A stretch of 22,112 nucleotides of DNA from a virus. The DNA is taken from the IMG/VR virus record IMGVR_UViG_3300027708_000320, positions 1-22,112 of that record; one strand, given 5' to 3'. Position 1 is the stretch's first letter; every line of letters starts with the position of its first letter. Position numbers and translations under genes: made by a program. Below are positions 14,697 through 20,205 of the stretch, one piece after another. The notes beneath the pieces are model-generated. The model was given only the letters and a program-made list of their open reading frames with translations, was not told the DNA's origin and ran no database searches.

Positions 14697-14919
14697 CGTT
14701 CTTCTCCTTGAGTTTGGCTTCAATTAAACGAACAAACGTCTCTTCATACTCGCTATCAGCAATGTATTGCACCTCCTCATCCGTCAGACCGACCCACGGG
14801 CGCCCCCGCTCATGCGCGGCGACAAGGTTGGCGAAAGTTCCCATCATCTCCCCAAAAAACCCTACGCAAATAGGAAAGCCAGCCTCTTCCGCCATGCGGA
14901 TGATGTCATCGGGTTTCAT
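14689..14919 (-). CDS. Small phage protein of the early operon (76 aa)
   Basis: The in-frame ATG at 14919 has AGGAAG about six bases upstream and is preferred to the ATG at 14970, which lies inside the previous gene. The product is MKPDDIIRMAEEAGFPI followed by a Gly/Phe patch and FANLVAAHERGRP, ending in a Lys/Glu helix. From memory the opening IIRMAxEAGF and the FAxLVAxxER motif are frequent in short early proteins of phages, with no known function. Confidence 0.75.
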   Translation of the reverse strand: MKPDDIIRMAEEAGFPICVGFFGEMMGTFANLVAAHERGRPWVGLTDEEVQYIADSEYEETFVRLIEAKLKEKNGG

Positions 14920-15217
14920 GTCTTTCTTCCTGTAGTGGTAGTCGTGAGAAGTTCCGCAGGATGTACGCATACTCGGGTTCTCCTCGAAATGGGTTGGATG
15001 TCTTGTAAACCCTCTCCGCCTTGGGAGGGATGTACAACCAACACTGCTTACAGATGACCTCGTTCCACTCTAGTCTGCGTTCTATCTTCCCCGACTTCGC
15101 CATGATGGAAAGCCTGGCGTTCAGGGACGATCGGGGCATTCCAGAGATGCTCATGTCAGTAACGAACATCTCTCCTTTATCACTCAAATAGTTAAAGATC
15201 GCCTGTTCGTTATCCAT
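14906..15217 (-). CDS. Winged helix-turn-helix type DNA-binding protein (103 aa)
   Basis: ATG 15217 overlaps the upstream stop by 8 nt, with GAGGG six bases before it. Residues 1-50 (AIFNYLSDKGEMFVTDMSIS, PRSSLNARLSIMAKSGKIER) have the helix pattern of a winged HTH that senses an end of a helix and a short beta wing, as in MarR/replication-initiator-like small regulators. The rest has two cysteines (ICKQCWLYIPP). It may regulate early transcription. The assignment is fold-level and inferred by eye. Confidence 0.65.
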   Translation of the reverse strand: MDNEQAIFNYLSDKGEMFVTDMSISGMPRSSLNARLSIMAKSGKIERRLEWNEVICKQCWLYIPPKAERVYKTSNPFRGEPEYAYILRNFSRLPLQEERHETR

Positions 15218-15437
15218 TCTTTTCCCTCAATATCTTTTCTATCATCCTAGCGAATGCCACTGTCCACTTGCTAGGGTCTTTATAGAATATATATGCCTTG
15301 TCGAACTCTACATGGTAGAACGCTGCTTCAATATCTCCCGAGGTTAGTTCCTCCCACTGTTTATTAACGGGGTCTTGAATGATCTTAGGGATACCATCCT
15401 CATAATAAACATCTTTGACCATCCACTCGCCGTTCAC
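15210..15437 (-). CDS. Small protein of the early operon (75 aa)
   Basis: GTG 15437 overlaps the membrane-peptide stop (GTGA) and is chosen over a longer frame beginning at 15533, whose extra N-terminus is Cys/His/Arg-rich and out of character. The product VNGEWMVKDVYYEDGIPK continues as an acidic/aromatic domain and ends MIEKILREKNG. No family recognised. Coupled to both neighbours by short overlaps. Confidence 0.7.
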   Translation of the reverse strand: MNGEWMVKDVYYEDGIPKIIQDPVNKQWEELTSGDIEAAFYHVEFDKAYIFYKDPSKWTVAFARMIEKILREKNG

Positions 15438-15562
15438 GAGTCTATCCCCGCAATGCCTGACACGATGGCAATGATCAGGCCAACGAACGCAACCTCTAGG
15501 TCGCCTATCATGGCCCCGGCAATGCCGGTACAAAACGAAATTAAGAATATGATTGATAACAC
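15434..15562 (-). CDS. Two-helix membrane peptide (42 aa)
   Basis: GTG 15562 with GAGGA about six bases upstream. The product starts MLSIIFLISFCTGIAGAMIG and continues VAFVGLIIAIVSGIAGI, two hydrophobic helices joined by a short acidic turn (DLE), ending DS. It overlaps the next gene by 4 nt (GTGA). Small size and two spans fit a membrane effector such as superinfection exclusion, host-pore or early membrane protein; no family is recognised. Confidence 0.65.
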   Translation of the reverse strand: MLSIIFLISFCTGIAGAMIGDLEVAFVGLIIAIVSGIAGIDS

Positions 15563-15579
15563 GATGGGTCCTCGATGAT

Positions 15580-15600
15580 GGGGCGGTGGTTAGCCGCCCC
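15580..15600 (-). other. Strong intergenic hairpin without U-tract
   Basis: A perfect 7-bp GC stem (GGGGCGG at 15580-15586 with CCGCCCC at 15594-15600) with a seven-base loop lies between the H-NS-like gene stop and the membrane-peptide start. Lacking a T-run it may be an attenuator, an RNA-processing or mRNA-stability element. Confidence 0.5.
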
Positions 15601-15607
15601 GATAAGA

Positions 15608-15901
15608 TTAGATAACGTAAGCGGACTTGTCGTGCCCGTTGATCCAGCGCGGGGACTTGCCACGCCCGGACCAGGTTGCCCCTGATACCGGATCACGGTA
15701 CTTAGGCGGGACGGTCCTGCGTTCTCCCTTGCTCGGCAACGATCCTTTACCGGGCTGTAGCTTCAGATCGGCAGCGGTGATGCTGTAACTGGCGATCATG
15801 GCCTTGCAAGCCTCGATAGCTTGCCGCTTCTCTTCCTGCTTGACTTCCTCTGCTTGACGCAGAATCTCAGCGGCTTTTGCCTGTAGTTCTTCGTACAACA
15901 T
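15608..15901 (-). CDS. H-NS family DNA-binding protein (97 aa)
   Basis: ATG 15901 is chosen over GTG 15910, because GGAG lies eight bases upstream of it. Residues 1-45 form a Glu/Lys-rich helix (EELQAKAAEILRQAEEVKQ), the dimerisation part, then a linker, then the H-NS C-terminal domain with YRDPVSG (68-74) and TWSGRGKSPRWI (76-87). This domain binds the minor groove of AT-rich DNA. Length is that of short betaproteobacterial H-NS proteins, so it looks complete. A phage H-NS homologue can silence or antagonise host H-NS; which applies cannot be told. It sits in the early operon, preceded by a hairpin-rich leader. Confidence 0.9.
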   Translation of the reverse strand: MLYEELQAKAAEILRQAEEVKQEEKRQAIEACKAMIASYSITAADLKLQPGKGSLPSKGERRTVPPKYRDPVSGATWSGRGKSPRWINGHDKSAYVI

Positions 15902-15919
15902 GGTCAACACTCCAAAGAT

Positions 15920-16062
15920 GCCCCGAAAGGGGCGATAAGAGGCCCAACACGGGCCGGGAAATGTGCAGGCAAGGCTACCCTACCTGCACGGGTTCAAGAT
16001 CGGTTGTAGGGTGTTCTACGCTCATCAGTGCCGGCACTACCGGTAGACCCTCCGAAGAGGGT
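15920..16062 (-). other. Hairpin-rich leader between the 66-aa gene and the H-NS-like gene
   Basis: Five self-complementary elements lie in about 140 nt: GCCCC-GAAA-GGGGC (15920-15933), GGCCC-AACAC-GGGCC (15941-15955), GTGCAGG/CCTGCAC (15963-15989), palindromes AGTGCCGGCACT (16027-16038) and CTACCGGTAG (16037-16046), and ACCCTC-CGAA-GAGGGT (16047-16062). On the minus-strand RNA the last reads as a six-bp stem capped by a UUCG tetraloop. No ORF or T-run accompanies them. They may attenuate or stabilise the H-NS-like mRNA. Confidence 0.6.
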
Positions 16063-16079
16063 TTCGCGTTGTCAGCAGA

Positions 16080-16280
16080 TCAGCGTTTAGAGTACTGGTT
16101 GAGTGTCTGGAAATGTTTCATGTTCCCGGCCCATGACACCACAACAACACCATTAGCCTTGATACGGCAGAACCTACCCATGGAAGACCTGCTACCCGCA
16201 TACACCCACTGACCTGGTTGCAACTTGTTGAGCTTGTCTTCTGTAGTACTGAAGATGTTGAGTGCTTGTTGATACTGCAT
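16080..16280 (-). CDS. First gene of the leftward early operon, small conserved-type protein (66 aa)
   Basis: ATG 16280 with AGGGG six bases upstream, downstream of a near-consensus promoter. The product has helical N-terminus NIFSTTEDKLNKL, then QPGQWVYAGSRSSMGRF and a beta-rich end (GVVVVSWAGNMKHF). From memory a LQPGQWVYAG motif recurs in short early proteins of phages of betaproteobacteria. Function unknown. Being first in the strongest leftward unit, it is likely made immediately after infection. Confidence 0.75.
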   Translation of the reverse strand: MQYQQALNIFSTTEDKLNKLQPGQWVYAGSRSSMGRFCRIKANGVVVVSWAGNMKHFQTLNQYSKR

Positions 16281-16288
16281 GATGTTCC

Positions 16289-16300
16289 CCTATAAGATAA
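16289..16300 (-). promoter_or_regulatory. Shared 5' leader motif, copy 2 (TTATCTTATAGG on the minus strand)
   Basis: Exact match to the 12-mer at 14031-14042, again just before the first gene of an operon (eight bases before ATG 16280) and containing the start of the AGGGG ribosome-binding site. Confidence 0.5.
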
Positions 16301-16301
16301 T

Positions 16302-16320
16302 CTGTCTTGATCTAAGACAG
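16302..16320 (-). promoter_or_regulatory. Hairpin at the 5' end of the early leftward transcript
   Basis: CTGTCTT (16302-16308) pairs with AAGACAG (16314-16320), loop of five. It begins about eight bases after the -10 box of the promoter at 16328-16356, so it lies at the transcript start. It could be an operator or a 5' stability hairpin. Confidence 0.45.
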
Positions 16321-16327
16321 TGAGAAC

Positions 16328-16375
16328 ATAATATCAATCTGATTATCTCCTGTCAACCGATAATACTTTTTTTTT
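16328..16375 (-). promoter_or_regulatory. Strong minus-strand sigma70 promoter with A-tract UP element
   Basis: On the minus strand TTGACA (16356-16351, perfect -35) is separated by 17 bases from TATTAT (16333-16328, 5/6 match to -10). Directly upstream of the -35 an A9 tract (T9 at 16367-16375 on the plus strand) plus TATTAT forms an UP-like element. Transcription should start near 16320 and drive the early leftward genes from 16280 onward. It is the clearest promoter in the window. Confidence 0.8.
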
Positions 16376-16529
16376 ACTAGGTACTTTCCCTAATGGTTAT
16401 CTATACAGTACTACAGCATCACCGATCCTACCTGTCAACCTGTCCTACCTGTACCACCTGTCAACCTCTCTACACTGTCCTACCTGTACCTACTGTATAT
16501 ATAGTATAGGTAAGGATGTTCCTACCTGT
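16349..16529. repeat. Iteron-like direct repeats in the divergent control region
   Basis: TCCTACCTGT occurs exactly at 16426, 16443, 16478 and 16520; a 15-mer TGTCCTACCTGTACC occurs twice (16441, 16476), 35 bp apart; CCTGTCAACC occurs at 16349, 16431 and 16457. The last contains the complement of TTGACA, so one copy is the -35 box of the early promoter. They are candidate operators or a replication-origin iteron cluster. No plus-strand promoter of quality was found, only an AT-rich stretch near 16494-16508. Confidence 0.7.
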
Positions 16530-16560
16530 ACTGCAGACCCGACGGATGAGGAAGTGAGCG

Positions 16561-16570
16561 GGTGATCACC
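16561..16570. promoter_or_regulatory. Palindrome GGTGATCACC, possible operator
   Basis: A perfect 10-bp palindrome centred on GATC between the repeat cluster and the terminase gene. No other copy was noticed. Dimeric HTH proteins bind sites of this size. The remaining 16571-16757 holds a tandem GAGCACT GAGCACT (16674-16687) and no credible gene. Confidence 0.35.
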
Positions 16571-16757
16571 ACAATCCTCCCTTTCATACGTTTTGGTCGA
16601 TTCTTCTTACACGGGACACTGGCCGTTCCTGCTCTGCTCTAACCGCATCACTGCTTGATCTGTAGACCTGTCTGAGCACTGAGCACTGATCAGGATCGGT
16701 CTGGGCAGTACCACCGACAACCGTGCTACCATCCGAGCACAGCAGTAGGCCCAGGCG

Positions 16758-18599
16758 ATGGGTCATGACCCCCGTGTAGGCGTGCACCCAACGCTTCTCC
16801 CCCCCAAGAAAAAACGGGTTGGATCTATGTTTAATCTAGCGCAGTTCTATAAATTCTGTAGTGAGTTAAAGATTGAGACCAAGGAACATGGTCTTAAGAA
16901 AATGGATAAACTATTAGGTACTCAGACATATATTATGGATGAGATATCTAAAGGTTTACAGGATGACATCCATTTCTTTGTGATATTGAAGGGTAGACAG
17001 TTAGGTATTACTACTATCTCTTTGGCATTGGATCTGTATTGGCATTTTGTACATCCTGGATTACAGGGTACATTGACGACAGACACAGAAGAGAACAGGG
17101 ATATGTTTAGGAGTACCTTGTCTATGTACATAGATGGTCTCCCAAGAGAATATAAAATTCCTATGATTGCTCATAATAGGAATCATCTATCTCTCAAGAA
17201 CAGGTCAAGACTGTTTTACCAGGTTGCTGGGTTGCGCTCTAAGGGGTCTCTGGGGCGCGGTAAGGCCATAACGTACCTGCATGGTACTGAGACATCCAGT
17301 TGGGGTGATGAGGAGGGCCTAGCGTCTCTCTTGGCTTCTCTTGCCGAGACCAACCCGCAGCGGTTGTACTTGTTCGAGAGCACTGCTCGTGGGTTCAATA
17401 TGTTCCACGATATGTATGTGACGGCTAAGAAGGCTAGAACTCAGAGGGCTATCTTCTGTGGCTGGTGGAGAAATGAACTATATTCCGTGCCTGCAGACTC
17501 TGCGGTCTATAAAGTTTATTGGGATGGCAAATTAACTGGGGAAGAAAAAGAGTGGGTGAAGGACATCAAGAAGTTGTACGGTGTGGAGATCAACAGCAGG
17601 CAAATGGCGTGGTGGAGATGGAAGCTGCACGAGGGGATCAAGGACGATGCGCTGATGTACCAGGAGTTTCCTCCTACGGAAGACTACGCATTCGTGATGA
17701 CTGGTACGAGCTTCTTCTCAAATGCCCGGTGTACTGATGCTGCCAAGGCTTCTAAGTCTTTAACGCCGGAGTGTTTCCGTTATGCTTTTGGGGCGTTGTT
17801 CCAAGACACGGACGTTCTGCGCTCTACTGAGAAACTTGGCACGCTCAAGGTTTGGGAGCAGCCGGTAGATTCTGCCTACTACGTCATCGGTGCAGACCCT
17901 GCTTATGGGTCATCCGATTGGGCAGACCGTTTCTCTATCCAAGTCTTCCGTGTTTACGCAGATGGTCTAGAGCAGGTGGCAGAGTTTGCCACTAGCGAGA
18001 TGAACACTTACCAGTTTGCGTGGGTTATTGCCCACCTTGCCGGTGCGTACAAGAACTCTACGCTTAACCTAGAGGTGAACGGGCCTGGTCAGGCAGTCAT
18101 CAACGAGTTGCGTAACCTCAAGAGGATGGCGTCTGCTCAGTCTGGTGGGGCTGGCAAGAACCTGCTAGACGTATTGGGTTCTATGTCCAACTACATCTGG
18201 CGTCGCAACGATACGATGGGTGGGCTTTCTAACTCCATAGGCTTCTTGACGACTAGCCAGACAAAGGAGAGGATGCTCACCTACATGAAAGACTACTTCG
18301 AGCGTGGTCTCATGGACATCAAATCTATGGACCTTCTTGACGAGATGAAGGGCATCGTCCGAGAAGGTGGGTTTATTGGTGCGCCCGGTCGAGGCAAGGA
18401 TGACCGTGTTATTGCGGCAGCGCTGGCAACCGTCGCGTGGGCAGAGCAAGTACAGCCCCGACTCATTGCGATGCGACATACCAGAAAAGTTTCCCACGAC
18501 GAGGAAGTCTCTACTCCTGAGCAACTCGCAGGTGGTCGCAACGTCTCAACCTACCTAAAACGGATTGGGCTATATGGCGACCCCGGCACGACACACTGA
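16758..18599 (+). CDS. terL: Terminase large subunit (613 aa)
   Basis: Packaging motor with ATPase and nuclease. Walker A-like LKGRQLGIT lies near 78-85, the conserved region TYLHGTETSSWGDEE with catalytic E178 near 172-186, and the coupling motif FESTARG near 206-212. The nuclease half carries the acidic residues of VIGADPAYGSSDWADRF (D380) and GRGKDDRVIAAALA near the C-terminus. Both possible starts, 16758 and an in-frame ATG at 16827 (MFNLAQFYKF), have weak ribosome-binding sites; homologues recalled from memory could begin at either. The gene overlaps the next by 26 nt. The first 400 nt are AT-rich, then composition switches abruptly inside the ATPase domain. No obvious small terminase precedes it. 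Confidence 0.93.
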   Translation: MGHDPRVGVHPTLLPPKKKRVGSMFNLAQFYKFCSELKIETKEHGLKKMDKLLGTQTYIMDEISKGLQDDIHFFVILKGRQLGITTISLALDLYWHFVHPGLQGTLTTDTEENRDMFRSTLSMYIDGLPREYKIPMIAHNRNHLSLKNRSRLFYQVAGLRSKGSLGRGKAITYLHGTETSSWGDEEGLASLLASLAETNPQRLYLFESTARGFNMFHDMYVTAKKARTQRAIFCGWWRNELYSVPADSAVYKVYWDGKLTGEEKEWVKDIKKLYGVEINSRQMAWWRWKLHEGIKDDALMYQEFPPTEDYAFVMTGTSFFSNARCTDAAKASKSLTPECFRYAFGALFQDTDVLRSTEKLGTLKVWEQPVDSAYYVIGADPAYGSSDWADRFSIQVFRVYADGLEQVAEFATSEMNTYQFAWVIAHLAGAYKNSTLNLEVNGPGQAVINELRNLKRMASAQSGGAGKNLLDVLGSMSNYIWRRNDTMGGLSNSIGFLTTSQTKERMLTYMKDYFERGLMDIKSMDLLDEMKGIVREGGFIGAPGRGKDDRVIAAALATVAWAEQVQPRLIAMRHTRKVSHDEEVSTPEQLAGGRNVSTYLKRIGLYGDPGTTH

Positions 18600-19380
18600 C
18601 CTCACCATCGTTGCCATCTACGGGCATAACGACGGCTCTAGCGCGATTCCCAGCCTCGTACACAGCCTGCGGGAACTACCCGGTAGCAAAGGTCTGCTGA
18701 TCTCGCCGGATCGCCCTGCGACCCTGCCAGACCACATAGCGTGGAAGCAGACTGCACCGCTGGACTACTACCAGTATTCCATCTTCTGTATGTACGCCCT
18801 GCAGCACTACATCGAGACTGAATACTGCTTGGTTGTCCAAGACGATGGCTGGGTTCTCAACGGTGAGAACTTCACGGATGTCTACTACGAGTACGACTAT
18901 GTGGGCGCTCCTACCCACATGGGTATAAAAGGCGAGCAAGCGTTCTTCAACTTCACCTGGCAGACAGAGACAGATGTGACCGTTGTGCAGAACGGCGGGT
19001 TCTCTCTGCGTAGCCGCAAGTTCTTGCAGGCTCCCAGCAAGCACGGCATCTTGCACAAACTCTTTAACGTCCAGCCGTATATCAACGAGGATGTACAGCT
19101 CTCAGGGCTGCTGCGTCCCCAGTTGGAGAACGTGGGCGTGAGATATGCCCCTAACCACATTGCCAAACAATTCTCGGTGGAGTACCTGGGGCCGGGTTTC
19201 CACGATGACCTAGAGTTTGATACCCTTGTCGGGCATCACGCTACGTCCAGAAAGCTGGTGGGCCACAAGCACATTTCATGCACTCTTTCACCTGAGCTTG
19301 TCCAGAAGGTCTACGGCGAGATAGAGTTCTTTATGTTCCTGAGCCGCATCGGATACAGAATTGAACACCGTAATTCCTAA
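18574..19380 (+). CDS. DUF5672-like glycosyltransferase (268 aa)
   Basis: ATG 18574 is chosen over TTG 18565. The N-terminal strand TIVAIYGHNDG, the acidic motif VVQDDGW (87-93), YDYVGAPTHMG and VVQNGGFSLRSRKFLQ, and then NEDVQLSGLLRPQLE and a final GHHAT follow the order I recall for the DUF5672 family of putative GT-A transferases. The QDDGW site would bind nucleotide-sugar and metal. The gene overlaps the terminase end, an unusual neighbour for a transferase. The target is unknown. With the methyltransferase at 9048 and the GT at 10045 it may be part of one modification pathway. Confidence 0.8.
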   Translation: MATPARHTDLTIVAIYGHNDGSSAIPSLVHSLRELPGSKGLLISPDRPATLPDHIAWKQTAPLDYYQYSIFCMYALQHYIETEYCLVVQDDGWVLNGENFTDVYYEYDYVGAPTHMGIKGEQAFFNFTWQTETDVTVVQNGGFSLRSRKFLQAPSKHGILHKLFNVQPYINEDVQLSGLLRPQLENVGVRYAPNHIAKQFSVEYLGPGFHDDLEFDTLVGHHATSRKLVGHKHISCTLSPELVQKVYGEIEFFMFLSRIGYRIEHRNS

Positions 19381-19747
19381 ACACGAACTGAAAATGTTGA
19401 TGAGAAGGTTCATCAACGACCAGTCTCGTGGCATCTCGCTGGAAAAGTTTGCCGAACTGTGCGGCATGAAAAAGAGAACATTTGCAGACGTTTTCGTATA
19501 CGAGAACACTAAACTCACAGAGCAGGTTCAGCGTCGCGTATCCTCCGCCTACCAGCACTGGCGCGACGGCAACGTCAGGATCATGAAGCGTCCTGACAAG
19601 ACTCAATACGTTGACTATCGTAAGACACCGCAACCCGTTATCATTCCACACATGGGGATTACTCACACACCAGACGGATTTAAATTATCTATTGGGCCAC
19701 GCAATCGTCACGACTATTCTTATTCCACTCTGGATGACATCTTATGA
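19361..19747 (+). CDS. Helix-turn-helix phage protein next to the terminase (128 aa)
   Basis: TTG 19361 with GGA seven bases upstream overlaps the previous gene by 20 nt; ATG 19394 is an alternative without a ribosome-binding site. Residues about 18-60 (GISLEKFAELCGMKKRTFAD, LTEQVQRRVSSAYQHW) form an HTH-like DNA-binding domain. The C-terminal half is basic and beta-rich (QYVDYRKTPQPVIIPHMG) and ends in an acidic STLDDIL. Neighbourhood of terminase and portal and the HTH make a small terminase subunit conceivable, though it lies downstream of the large subunit, so this is only a suggestion. Confidence 0.75.
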   Translation: MNTVIPKHELKMLMRRFINDQSRGISLEKFAELCGMKKRTFADVFVYENTKLTEQVQRRVSSAYQHWRDGNVRIMKRPDKTQYVDYRKTPQPVIIPHMGITHTPDGFKLSIGPRNRHDYSYSTLDDIL

Positions 19748-20205
19748 GCGTTCTACACGACTATCTTTGCTCCTCACACGGCTTGTTTGAATCCTACGAA
19801 CCCGTCTGCCCTATCAAATTCTGCACCGCAGAACTCAACATGGTTTTCCTAAAGCCGGTGTCTCTCAAGTCTGACAAGACTAAGCACGCCGACAATACCC
19901 TGCGTAACCTCGCGCAAGACTTCAACATGACCGATATCAAGTCGGTCCGTGAGGGCGAGTCTCAATCCGGGATGCACCACCACCAGATCCCGGTGGAGCA
20001 GAAGAAAGAACCCCGCCCAGGCGACGCTGCAATCTGGGGCGGCGGGTTCCAGAACATCAACCTAGAAACCGCTATGGCCGGACGAGTTGCCAAGCCCGTG
20101 CGTGACGAGCCAGTCTCGATGAACCCGCACGAGACAGGCCGTCTGGTTGGCCCGAAAGCGGCAAGCTATATGTCTGACCACGAAAACCTAAGCATACCCA
20201 CATGA
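19744..20205 (+). CDS. FmdB-like zinc-ribbon phage protein (153 aa)
   Basis: ATGA coupling with the HTH gene. The N-terminus DYLCSSHGLFESYEPVCP with a following C (IKFCTAEL) resembles the FmdB/zinc-ribbon pattern Cx2HGxFE...CPxxxC. The remaining 110 residues are hydrophilic and probably disordered, with GDAAIWGGGFQN and VGPKAASYM segments. It is encoded immediately before the portal gene with ATGA coupling. It may be an assembly or DNA-binding accessory; the function is unknown. Confidence 0.75.
   Translation: MSVLHDYLCSSHGLFESYEPVCPIKFCTAELNMVFLKPVSLKSDKTKHADNTLRNLAQDFNMTDIKSVREGESQSGMHHHQIPVEQKKEPRPGDAAIWGGGFQNINLETAMAGRVAKPVRDEPVSMNPHETGRLVGPKAASYMSDHENLSIPT

Noticed and set aside
14183-14935. 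Plus-strand 250-aa ORF
   Set aside because: It runs antisense to two likely genes and through both terminators, is Ser/Arg-rich and lacks a ribosome-binding site.
16426-16529. Repeat cluster as a CRISPR array
   Set aside because: Units are 10-15 bp with irregular 17-42 bp spacing and there are no cas genes.
16516-16557. Plus-strand 13-aa ORF (MFLPVLQTRRMRK) in the control region
   Set aside because: It has an AGG five bases upstream, so a leader peptide is possible, but nothing else supports it.
16584-16787. Minus-strand 67-aa ORF upstream of the terminase
   Set aside because: No ribosome-binding site at a workable distance, and it overlaps the terminase start on the opposite strand.
16798-16825. 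PPKKKRVG near the terminase N-terminus, resembling a nuclear localisation signal
   Set aside because: The sequence is a bacterial-phage gene, and a short basic run is expected by chance.
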